NCBI RefSeq assembly: GCF_050487225.1
Contig: NZ_JBKQGY010000004.1
Coordinates: 62,001 to 126,000, forward strand
From: Paenalcaligenes sp050487225
Lineage (GTDB): Bacteria > Pseudomonadota > Gammaproteobacteria > Burkholderiales > Burkholderiaceae_B
DNA: 64,000 nt
Reading direction: 5' to 3'
The notes under the pieces are model-generated. The model was not told where the DNA came from. It did not search any database and worked only from the letters and a program-made list of their open reading frames with translations. Shown here one piece after another: positions 8,484 through 15,426 of this stretch. The position numbers and the translations under genes were made by a program. The first letter of the stretch is position 1; the number at the start of each line of letters is the position of its first letter.

Positions 8484-9125
8484 ATGCCTGAAATACTGAC
8501 GATGATTTTGCAGATAGATCAAACGCTAGGGCTCTGGGTAGAGCAATATGGTGCGTGGATTTATCTAATCCTGTTCCTTATTATATTTGCTGAAACAGGT
8601 TTGGTGGTTTTCCCGTTTTTACCGGGGGATTCCTTGCTATTTATCGCGGGGGCGTTTGGTGCATCGGGTATGCTGGATCCAGTGGCTTTAGGGGCGTTGT
8701 TGTTTGTAGCGGCGGTTCTAGGAAATACGGTTAACTACTATATAGGGCGTTATATCGGCCCCAAAGTTTTTACGACGGAGTCCCGTTTTCTGGATCGCAA
8801 AGCGTTGGTCAAAACGCAGGCTTTTTACGCTAAACACGGTGGTAAAACGTTGGTAATGTCGCGTTTTTTGCCCGTCTTCAGAACCTTTGCCCCGTTTGTG
8901 GCGGGTGTGGGTAGTATGAATCAAGCACTGTTCCAGCTTTACAATACGTTGGGTGCTTTCCTGTGGATTGTGGGGTTGATTACGGCAGGTTATTTCTTTG
9001 GCAATGTACCCATTATCAAAGATCACCTAAACACCATCGTATTGATTGGGATTGGCGCAGCAGCCGTGCCGGTTGCGGGTGGTTTGATCTGGAAATTGGT
9101 ACGACGTAGTGCTGAGAAGCAGTAG
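8484..9125 (+). CDS. DedA-family integral membrane protein
   Basis: 213 aa inner-membrane protein of the DedA (SNARE-associated/VTT) superfamily, implicated in lipid-carrier scrambling and envelope homeostasis. Four to five hydrophobic segments are visible. Conserved features are FAETGLVVFPFLPGDSLLFIAG near the N-terminus and the arginine motif SRFLPVFRTFAPFVAGVGSM. An internal start at 8502 (MILQIDQT) is also possible. It reads away from mutL, and a strong hairpin separates it from the convergent hdeD-like gene. The lipid substrate is not determinable from sequence. Confidence 0.85.
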   Translation: MPEILTMILQIDQTLGLWVEQYGAWIYLILFLIIFAETGLVVFPFLPGDSLLFIAGAFGASGMLDPVALGALLFVAAVLGNTVNYYIGRYIGPKVFTTESRFLDRKALVKTQAFYAKHGGKTLVMSRFLPVFRTFAPFVAGVGSMNQALFQLYNTLGAFLWIVGLITAGYFFGNVPIIKDHLNTIVLIGIGAAAVPVAGGLIWKLVRRSAEKQ

Positions 9126-9170
9126 AAATAAAGCCTGTTAGAGACCGACATTAACAGCAATAGTCTACAA

Positions 9171-9213
9171 ACAATTTGCCCCCACATCCGAATAGGATGT
9201 GGGGGCAAATTGT
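9171..9213. terminator. Bidirectional terminator between dedA and hdeD-like genes
   Basis: A perfect 19-bp inverted repeat (9171-9189 with 9195-9213) has a 5-nt loop. The arms carry AAATTGT outward on both strands, so it can serve both convergent genes. Confidence 0.8.
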
Positions 9214-9228
9214 TGAGAGCGTTATGGC

Positions 9229-9813
9229 TTATTGGCGTTTCAGTGCCATACCCAGCAGCAGCATGCTCCAGCCTTGGAACAGCAAGTCTACGGATAGGAT
9301 CAAACCCAATACCCACAAGCTGTTTGTAGGCCAGCCAGCAGCAATAATCAGACCTACAACCAAGGTCAGCAAACCAGACCAAGCAATCCAGCCACCACCT
9401 GCTTGTGTACGGTTTTGTAGCCATACCCACAAACGGAAGAAACCAGACGCAATCAGCGACGCACCAAATACCAAGGTAAGCACTTCAGCACCTACTAATG
9501 GGTTTAGGATCGCAATCACGCCAGCCACTAAATACAGCAAGCCGCTTAATGACCAGAACAAGAAAGAGCGCCAGTTTTTGCAGCTCCACGCGTGTACGAT
9601 TTGCAATGCACCACCAATGGCCATCAGCACGCCAATAAACAGCACGCTTGCCAAGGTGGCACCAACCACGTAGATAAACGCAATCAGACCCAACACCACA
9701 AATGCAGCACCCAAGCCCATCAACCAACCGGGGCGCAACTGTGACTTCCATGCATTGATCAAGTCATTGGGGTTAGGAGGAGTGTTCTGCGGCTGAACAG
9801 GTTCAGTGCTCAT
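9229..9813 (-). CDS. HdeD-family (DUF308) membrane protein
   Basis: 194 aa with six predicted hydrophobic segments. The repeated pattern of Gly-rich helices (GLGAAFVVLGLIAF, LFIGVLMAIGGALQIVHAW, WSLSGLLYLVAGVIAILNP) is that of HdeD-like proteins, linked in enteric bacteria to acid resistance. The N-terminal 25 residues are a polar Pro/Asn-rich cytoplasmic tail. It appears to be a single gene with its own upstream region after amiC; a role in acid tolerance here is inference only. Confidence 0.82.
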   Translation of the reverse strand: MSTEPVQPQNTPPNPNDLINAWKSQLRPGWLMGLGAAFVVLGLIAFIYVVGATLASVLFIGVLMAIGGALQIVHAWSCKNWRSFLFWSLSGLLYLVAGVIAILNPLVGAEVLTLVFGASLIASGFFRLWVWLQNRTQAGGGWIAWSGLLTLVVGLIIAAGWPTNSLWVLGLILSVDLLFQGWSMLLLGMALKRQ

Positions 9814-9840
9814 GTAAATCTCCGGTGGTATGCAAAAAGG

Positions 9841-11202
9841 TTAGCCGTGGTTAGCCAAGGCTACGCCCGATGAAAAATAGTCGTTGATGCCAGACAGCAT
9901 CGCTTGAGCTAATTTATCTTGGTGACCTGCACTACGTAGCAAACGTTCTTCGTTAGGGTTACTAATGAAGGCGGTTTCAATCAGGATAGAAGGAATATCC
10001 GGTGCTTTCAGCACAGCAAAACCAGCGCGTTCTACCTGACGTTTGTGCAGTTGGTTGATCTTGCCAATCTCAGAGAGAATGCCAGAGCCCACACGTACGG
10101 AGTCATTGATCTGCGCAGAAGTGGACAAATCTAACAGTACCTCGGCCACTTGACGGCTTTGGCCACCGATATTGACCCCACCTACTAAGTCGGCTTGGTT
10201 TTCTTTATCGGCTAACCAGCGGGCTGCTGTACTGGTTGCCCCGTTTTGGGACAGTGCATAGATGGATGACCCACGCGCAGAGGGTTTAATCCACGCATCG
10301 GCATGAATGGAGATAAAGAGATCGGCCTTTACACGACGAGCCTTTTGTACGCGTACGCCTAGCGGCACGAAGAAATCTCGGTCGCGAGTAAGGTAGGCGC
10401 GCATGTTGGGTTGCGCATCAATTAAGCGTTTTAGGCGCTGAGCGATTTGCAGAACCACATCTTTTTCGCGTGTACCACCTGGGCCAATCGCCCCTGGGTC
10501 TTCACCACCATGACCTGGGTCTAAGGCAATCAGTACCGGGCGGTTACGGCCTGGTGCCTGATTGACGCGAGGCACTGTGGTTGTGGGTGGTGGCGTAGTA
10601 GGTTGCGCAATGCGGGGTACTTCTTGACCTTGCACAGACGGGGGCGGAACCACTGGCTGGTTTTGTGCCAAGCTTTCTAGCACACCAGCTAAGGGGTCGT
10701 TATCGTCAAACTGTTGCAACGCCAAGAGAGGATCGGCCGCTACACGTGGGTACAGGTCTACCACCAAACGGTATTTGTACTCACCTACCGGTTTAAGCGT
10801 AAACAACTGCGGGGCAATGGGCTGTTTAAGATCCATCACCAAACGCACCACGTTATCGCGGTTTTGGGCGATACGGATGGTAGAGATATACGGATCATTG
10901 GGGCGAACTTTAGACACTAGTTCCTGCAGCGTGCTATTCATGGTGAGACCTTCAATGTCTATCACCATACGATGCGGGTTTTCTAGTGTGAAGTGTTCAG
11001 CTTTTAATTCGGTATCCATTTCCAGCGTGACGCGCGTGTAGTCGTCAGCGGGCCACGTACGCACAGCCACAATGGCGCTGGCGTGAGCGACGCGAGGAAC
11101 AATGGGTAAGAGAATCAGCGAGGACGCGGACGCCAGCAAGCGTCGGCGGTTTATGCTTTGGGTGGTAAATTCTGAATTTTTGTTTTGATCAGTTCTAGCC
11201 AT
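9841..11202 (-). CDS. amiC: N-acetylmuramoyl-L-alanine amidase, AmiC type
   Basis: 453 aa periplasmic amidase that cleaves the peptide from the sugar backbone of murein to separate daughter cells. A twin-arginine-like signal (INRRRLLASASS, then a hydrophobic stretch ending AHA) precedes an AMIN domain (roughly residues 45-135) that targets septal murein. A Pro/Thr-rich linker follows, then the zinc-dependent Amidase_3 domain with LIALDPGHGGEDPGA, FISIHADAW and ILIETAFISNPNEE (His, Glu, His and Glu ligands or catalytic residues). I start at 11202 because it gives a clean signal peptide; this start lies 52 nt inside tsaE. Confidence 0.9.
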   Translation of the reverse strand: MARTDQNKNSEFTTQSINRRRLLASASSLILLPIVPRVAHASAIVAVRTWPADDYTRVTLEMDTELKAEHFTLENPHRMVIDIEGLTMNSTLQELVSKVRPNDPYISTIRIAQNRDNVVRLVMDLKQPIAPQLFTLKPVGEYKYRLVVDLYPRVAADPLLALQQFDDNDPLAGVLESLAQNQPVVPPPSVQGQEVPRIAQPTTPPPTTTVPRVNQAPGRNRPVLIALDPGHGGEDPGAIGPGGTREKDVVLQIAQRLKRLIDAQPNMRAYLTRDRDFFVPLGVRVQKARRVKADLFISIHADAWIKPSARGSSIYALSQNGATSTAARWLADKENQADLVGGVNIGGQSRQVAEVLLDLSTSAQINDSVRVGSGILSEIGKINQLHKRQVERAGFAVLKAPDIPSILIETAFISNPNEERLLRSAGHQDKLAQAMLSGINDYFSSGVALANHG

Positions 11203-11672
11203 GATTGCCCCTTCTTGCTGTAGGCCGAGAGATTGATCTGCCTGCCCGGTTCGCAATAGTCAAACGTGATCGTTAGGTCGGGAGTGGGTAACAACGCACC
11301 TGCTTGATCAGGCCATTCAATGAGCACAACAGCATTTTCCTCAAGCATATCACGAAAACCCGCATCTAACCATTCTCGGCTATCGCTAAAACGATAAAAA
11401 TCAAGATGATACGCCTTTAAGCTAGAAAGATTATAGCTTTCTACTAGACCGTAACTTGGGCTTTTGATACGCCCCGTTACACCTTCGTGTCGTAAAAAAG
11501 CTCGCGTGAAACTGGTTTTTCCTGCACCTAAGTCGCCAATAAGGTGAATGTGGCCACCATTATCGTTAGCGGAGCACACCAACGGCGACAGCCATTCGGC
11601 CACTTGCTGGGTGACGGATTCGTCAGCCGCATACAAATCTAGGCTAAGCAAAGGAGCAGGTTTAGTGGTCAT
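11151..11672 (-). CDS. tsaE: tRNA threonylcarbamoyladenosine biosynthesis ATPase TsaE
   Basis: 173 aa, an ATPase partner of TsaB and TsaD in making t6A37 of tRNA. Walker A is HLIGDLGAGKTSFTRAFLR, followed by the typical SPSYGLVESYN and YHLDFYRFSDSREWLDAGFRDML, then VVLIEWPDQ. I use MTTKPAPLL as the start; upstream in-frame codons look like untranslated leader. Its 3' end overlaps the amiC start by 52 nt, so the two genes are co-transcribed and probably coupled. Confidence 0.92.
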   Translation of the reverse strand: MTTKPAPLLSLDLYAADESVTQQVAEWLSPLVCSANDNGGHIHLIGDLGAGKTSFTRAFLRHEGVTGRIKSPSYGLVESYNLSSLKAYHLDFYRFSDSREWLDAGFRDMLEENAVVLIEWPDQAGALLPTPDLTITFDYCEPGRQINLSAYSKKGQSWLELIKTKIQNLPPKA

Positions 11673-11828
11673 GACTATAAAAGAAAGAGGCAGTATGTAG
11701 GGTAGCAAAGAGAGTGCAGCAAGGAGTGTACCTAATGACGGGGTGCTGTCACCAGTTCACCCTTGCTGTGACTATCGAGTGTTGTGCTGCCTATATATAG
11801 ATATAGAGGGAGCCACAAGAGCCGGAGG

Positions 11829-12761
11829 CTACTTTTTATCGTTTAGTTTGGCGTAGAAGTTTGCCAATATCGCACCACTGATGTTGTGCCAAACGCTAAA
11901 TAGTGCACTTGGAACCGCCACAATAGGATCAAAGTGTTTGCTGGCAAGTGCTGCGCCTAAGCCACTGTTCTGCATGCCTACCTCAATAGAGATGGCTTTA
12001 CGTTGTGCCAAGCCTAACCCCATGATGCGGGCAACGATGTAACCAAACAGATAACCAAAAGTATTGTGCAGGATCACAATAGCAATGATGATCAAGCCAG
12101 TTTCTTGCAAACGCGCTTGGTTCAGTGCCACAACGATGGCGACGATCATGACAATGCCAGCCACCGACACGATGGGTAGCACAGGGGTAATTGTGGAGAC
12201 GCGGGCACCCAATAACAGGCGTACCACTAAACCCAGAGCAATAGGCACAATCACAAAGTTGATGATGGACATCATCATGGCGTAGAAAGAAACGTCAATG
12301 CTTTCAGCGGCCAACAACTTCAGCAATAGCGGAGTCATGAATGGGGCTAGCAATGTGGTTATGCTGGTAATCGTTACGCTCAGCGCCACATCACCACGAG
12401 AAAGATAGGTGATCACGTTGCTGGAAGTACCGCCTGGGCACGAACCTACCAGCACCACACCCAGTGCTAGCAGTGGGTCAATGTTGAAAAGCTTGACTAA
12501 AGCCAGAGCCAGCAACGGCATGATAATGAATTGAGCGCATACACCTAGCAGAACTTGCAGAGGTTTTTTTACTACCTCAGAAAAGTCCTTTACTGTCAGG
12601 GTTAGGCCCATACCGAACATGATTATCCCTAAAAAATAGACGATTAAGTCTTTTAAGGGGACAAACATCTGAGGGGAGAAAAAGCCCAACAGAGCAAATA
12701 ATAAGGTCCAGATGGCAAAGGTTTTACCAATGAACTCAGAAAATAGATTTAGAAAACGCAT
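11829..12761 (-). CDS. BASS-family (bile acid:Na+ symporter-like) transporter
   Basis: 310 aa with about ten hydrophobic helices. Family signatures are GSCPGGTSSNVITYLSRGDVALS (helix 4 crossover) and ISIEVGMQNSGLGAALASKHF (helix 9 crossover, with the E of the second sodium site). Bacterial members move pantothenate, pyruvate-like or other organic anions as well as bile acids; the substrate here cannot be read from sequence. It appears to be monocistronic, with 180 bp to the AEC gene upstream. Confidence 0.87.
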   Translation of the reverse strand: MRFLNLFSEFIGKTFAIWTLLFALLGFFSPQMFVPLKDLIVYFLGIIMFGMGLTLTVKDFSEVVKKPLQVLLGVCAQFIIMPLLALALVKLFNIDPLLALGVVLVGSCPGGTSSNVITYLSRGDVALSVTITSITTLLAPFMTPLLLKLLAAESIDVSFYAMMMSIINFVIVPIALGLVVRLLLGARVSTITPVLPIVSVAGIVMIVAIVVALNQARLQETGLIIIAIVILHNTFGYLFGYIVARIMGLGLAQRKAISIEVGMQNSGLGAALASKHFDPIVAVPSALFSVWHNISGAILANFYAKLNDKK

Positions 12762-12905
12762 GGAAATCGTAAACGGTTAAGTAAGCAGAGGAGTGCTTGT
12801 AAAAAGCCACATGATGATTGCTATAAAAACAGCTTTTGACTGTGGGTGACTACTGACGTATCCGTGTCAGAGATGGAAACCGTCGTTGTCAGTATCACGG
12901 TGTAG

Positions 12906-12930
12906 CAGATTCCATGTGATGTTGAATCTG
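12906..12930 (-). terminator. Hairpin downstream of the AEC transporter gene
   Basis: A perfect 7-bp stem (CAGATTC / GAATCTG) with an 11-nt loop lies 13 nt past the AEC stop codon. There is no clear T-run, so the terminator call is weak. Confidence 0.35.
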
Positions 12931-12942
12931 TAGTTGCAACCA

Positions 12943-13842
12943 TCATGATAAAGAAAATTGAATCCAAAGAGGTAGTGTTAGTGCCGCCAGCAGTGTGCCT
13001 AATGACATCGTAGTGGCGACCAAGTCACCTTTACCGCCCATGCGGGCCGCCAGTACGTGAGCTGACGATGCGGTAGGTAAGGCGGCAAACAGAATCAGCA
13101 TTTGTGTTTCTAGTGGTGATAGCGCCAGTAACTTGCTGATGAATACGGCAGAGATAGGCACGATCAGCAGTTTGACCGCAATAATCCAGCCCACTAAGCG
13201 TTGAGCACCATGCAGCGCCTTAATAGAAATAGTGGCCCCCACGCAGAGCAAACCAATCGCCAAGGCACATGCGCCTAAACGGCTTAGCGCTGTGTTAATG
13301 GGAGTGGGCATAGAAATATCCAGCAAGCTAAAGGCCAAGCCTAAGACGGTTGCAATAATGAGCGGGTTTGCCAGAATTTCTTTGTACGGGTTGCGATTGC
13401 TATTACGAGCCAGTGCATGCACAGCCAAGACGTTCACTATAGGTACAGACAGCCCTACAAATACCGCCATGATGGCTACGCCATTAGGGCCCGCCAAAGC
13501 AGAGGCTAAGGACAAGGCCAAATACGTATTAAAGCGAAAGGCGCATTGTTGTAGCGAGGCGTGTTGTAAGCCGTCGCATTTTAAGATTGGTTTTGCTAAC
13601 CAGGCCGCGACAGCACCTACGGCAGTAAGGCACACGACGGCAGCTAAGAGCAAGAGAGTCTCATCACCTTGCAATGAGGTCTGGCTAATAGAGTAGAAGA
13701 GCAGGGCGGGAAACAGCACGTAGTACACCAGCTTTTCAGCGTAGCTGAAAAACTCACCTTGAAAGCCTAGGCGGTGTTTCAACAGGGCGCCCAGAGCTAT
13801 CAATAGGAAGTCAGGCAGTATCAGTAGAAAAGTATCGAACAT
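12943..13842 (-). CDS. AEC-family (auxin efflux carrier-like) permease
   Basis: 299 aa membrane protein in two five-helix halves. Typical AEC features are YVLFPALLFYSIS in helix 2, NTYLALSLASALAGPNG and a C-terminal PTASSAHVLAARMGGKGDLVATTMSLGT. Bacterial members export or import carboxylates such as malate or malonate; the substrate is unknown here. I start at MFDTFLLILPDF (13842); a start nine codons upstream is open but not family-like. It is divergent from the tRNA-Arg gene, 91 bp away. Confidence 0.85.
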   Translation of the reverse strand: MFDTFLLILPDFLLIALGALLKHRLGFQGEFFSYAEKLVYYVLFPALLFYSISQTSLQGDETLLLLAAVVCLTAVGAVAAWLAKPILKCDGLQHASLQQCAFRFNTYLALSLASALAGPNGVAIMAVFVGLSVPIVNVLAVHALARNSNRNPYKEILANPLIIATVLGLAFSLLDISMPTPINTALSRLGACALAIGLLCVGATISIKALHGAQRLVGWIIAVKLLIVPISAVFISKLLALSPLETQMLILFAALPTASSAHVLAARMGGKGDLVATTMSLGTLLAALTLPLWIQFSLS

Positions 13843-13893
13843 GCTGGAAAGTCTAGGCTGGTCGCGCAATCTGTTAGATTACGCTATTTTCAT

Positions 13894-13923
13894 TTGCCCG
13901 TACCAGCCTAAAGTCTTTATAAT
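13894..13923 (+). promoter_or_regulatory. Sigma-70 promoter of the tRNA-Arg(CCU) gene
   Basis: A -35-like TTGCCC (13894-13899), an 18-bp spacer and a perfect -10 TATAAT (13918-13923) place the transcription start a few bases before the tRNA 5' end at 13934. Confidence 0.7.
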
Positions 13924-13933
13924 TTTGGGCTGT

Positions 13934-14221
13934 GGCTCCATAGTTAAATGGATATAACTTTCCCCTCCTAAACAAAATTGGGCACGCCTAAGCGAAAGCT
14001 TGGCAGTGAATGCGCTTAAATTCGGTGAACCCCCTGTGCAAACGCGGCAATACCGAGCGAAGCCTCGCAAGAGGAACGTGTAGAGACTCGACAGGCGCAG
14101 CCTACGGCAATTTGCTATGGCTAAGATAGAGTCCAGACTACAAACCTGTGCAATGCAGGGCAGTGAAAACTGTAGTGGTACGAAGGGAAGATTACAGGTT
14201 CGATTCCTGTTGGGGCCGCCA
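13934..14221 (+). tRNA. tRNA-Arg(CCU), split by a group I intron
   Basis: Exon 1 is 13934-13969 and exon 2 is 14183-14221; joined they give a 75-nt tRNA. The acceptor stem GGCTCCA pairs with TGGGGCC (one G-U), the D arm is GTTAAATGGATATAAC, and the anticodon stem TTCCC pairs across the intron with GGGAA. The spliced loop is CTCCTAA with anticodon CCT. The T arm is ACAGG-TTCGATT-CCTGT, followed by discriminator G and an encoded CCA. It reads the rare AGG codon. Exon sequence closely resembles E. coli tRNA-Arg(CCU). The insertion falls directly after anticodon base 36. Confidence 0.93.
13970..14182 (+). ncRNA. Group I self-splicing intron (213 nt) in tRNA-Arg(CCU)
   Basis: The exon before it ends in U (13969) and the intron ends in G (14182), as group I introns require. 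Core elements are readable: P region AAATTCGGTGAACC (14018-14031), Q AATACCGAGC (14049-14058), R GTGTAGAGACTCGAC (14078-14092) and S AAGATAGAGTCC (14123-14134), with P7 pairing ACTC/GAGT. P2 is a GCC(U)AAGC stem capped by GAAA (13986-14004), and a CAGT-GAAA-ACTG hairpin (14161-14172) is a P9-type stem. The guide sequence is probably GGG (13980-13982), pairing with exon CCU. It resembles the Azoarcus tRNA-Ile intron and has no homing endonuclease ORF. Confidence 0.92.
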
Positions 14222-14383
14222 TCTATACCGCCTATTTTCAAAACAGAGCGGTATCAAAGCGCAGAGCATGGCGTTTCTCGCTATCATCTACATTCTGTCA
14301 TATTGGGCTTTTATGATGCAGGAACGGCATCAGGGCGGCGTGTGCTGCACTGAGCCTTGTGTCCCTGTTTTGTAGTGCCAACG

Positions 14384-15250
14384 ATGATCTCCCTGCCATT
14401 TCAAGCTTTTTTGCTGGTTGCCCAGCATGGCAGCATTACCTATGCTGCGCAACGGCTAGCCCTTAGCCAACCTACCATCACCAACTATATACGGCAGATA
14501 GAACAACGCTACGGTATTGAGCTGTTTTATCGGCAAGGTAAAGGGCTGGTTATCAGCAAAGAAGGGCAGCACATATTGCCGCATTTGCTCTTACTGCAGC
14601 AGCAAGCCACGCAAGTGGAGTTCATGCTGCGCGACTATAAAAAAATGCAGGGCGGCTGTTTACGGGTGGGGGCGACAGGCCCGTACTACATCATGGAAAA
14701 AGTGCATGCGTTTCAAGCACGCTATCCTGCGGTAGAAGTCTGTTATCTGCAAAAAAACTCTGTAGACATACTTAATGCGGTACGCAATTACGAGCTAGAA
14801 ATAGGTACGTCGTCTTTACTCATACAAGACGATGCTATGCGCTGCAAAGTGTTGGCGCAGGATCAGCTTTTTTTCGTGTGTCATACGCGTCACCCCTTGG
14901 CAAGAAAAACGGCAGTGTCATTAAACGATCTGGTGAAGCACGACTTCTTAGTGCGTGAGCAAGGGTCTATGACACGCCATATCGTATTGGACAGTTTGCA
15001 GCAGCACGATGTGAAACTGGCCTCCCTCATCGAGGTGGGTAGCCGCGAAGCCATCCACTGGGCGTTGCGCCACAACATGGGCTGTAGCTTGTTGCCCCAA
15101 CGTGAAATCCCTCCTTTCCCTGATGTGCGGACCATCCCGCTATTGGATGTGTCATTGCCGGTGCACGAGTACGTGTATTTCTTGAAAGAGCGCCAAGAAA
15201 CGGCAGTGATACAAGCCTTCGTCGATACCTTGGAATTGACCGCACCTTAA
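14384..15250 (+). CDS. LysR-family transcriptional regulator
   Basis: 288 aa. N-terminal winged helix: FQAFLLVAQHGSITYAAQRL then SQPTITNYIRQIEQRYGIELF, followed by a periplasmic-binding-protein-like effector domain starting LRVGATGPYYIMEKV. That last stretch recalls LysR regulators associated with aminoethylphosphonate catabolism, a resemblance from memory and not proof. I start at MISLPFQAF. It reads in the same direction as the lipoprotein and phospholipase C genes that begin 176 bp downstream, so it is a candidate regulator of them. The effector is unknown. Confidence 0.85.
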   Translation: MISLPFQAFLLVAQHGSITYAAQRLALSQPTITNYIRQIEQRYGIELFYRQGKGLVISKEGQHILPHLLLLQQQATQVEFMLRDYKKMQGGCLRVGATGPYYIMEKVHAFQARYPAVEVCYLQKNSVDILNAVRNYELEIGTSSLLIQDDAMRCKVLAQDQLFFVCHTRHPLARKTAVSLNDLVKHDFLVREQGSMTRHIVLDSLQQHDVKLASLIEVGSREAIHWALRHNMGCSLLPQREIPPFPDVRTIPLLDVSLPVHEYVYFLKERQETAVIQAFVDTLELTAP

Positions 15251-15426
15251 ATTTTGTAATGCATGCATCAAGAAAAGCATGGTTGCTGTCATTCACCTAT
15301 CACTTCGCCTCGCGATACTGGCACATGTTCCTGGTTGTACGTGTGTGCAACGTATCACTTGCTGTAGGCATGACAAAGGTTGGTGTGTTTTGTCGCGCGG
15401 TATGGCGATTTTAAAGAAGCTCTATC

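Noticed and set aside
11789..11806. TATA-rich stretch CTATATATAGATATAG as a second ModE site
   Set aside because: Spacing and half-sites do not match the 6-bp-separated palindrome, and neighbouring genes have no molybdenum link.
13879..14241. Minus-strand open frame of 120 codons with a GPNRNRTCN stretch
   Set aside because: It is the antisense of the tRNA-Arg exons and the group I intron; no RBS, and the plus-strand RNA explains the sequence fully.
14268..14375. Possible 35-aa membrane peptide (MAFLAIIYILSYWAFMMQ...)
   Set aside because: Hydrophobic and open, but no ribosome site and no known family. It lies in the tRNA-LysR gap and could be chance.
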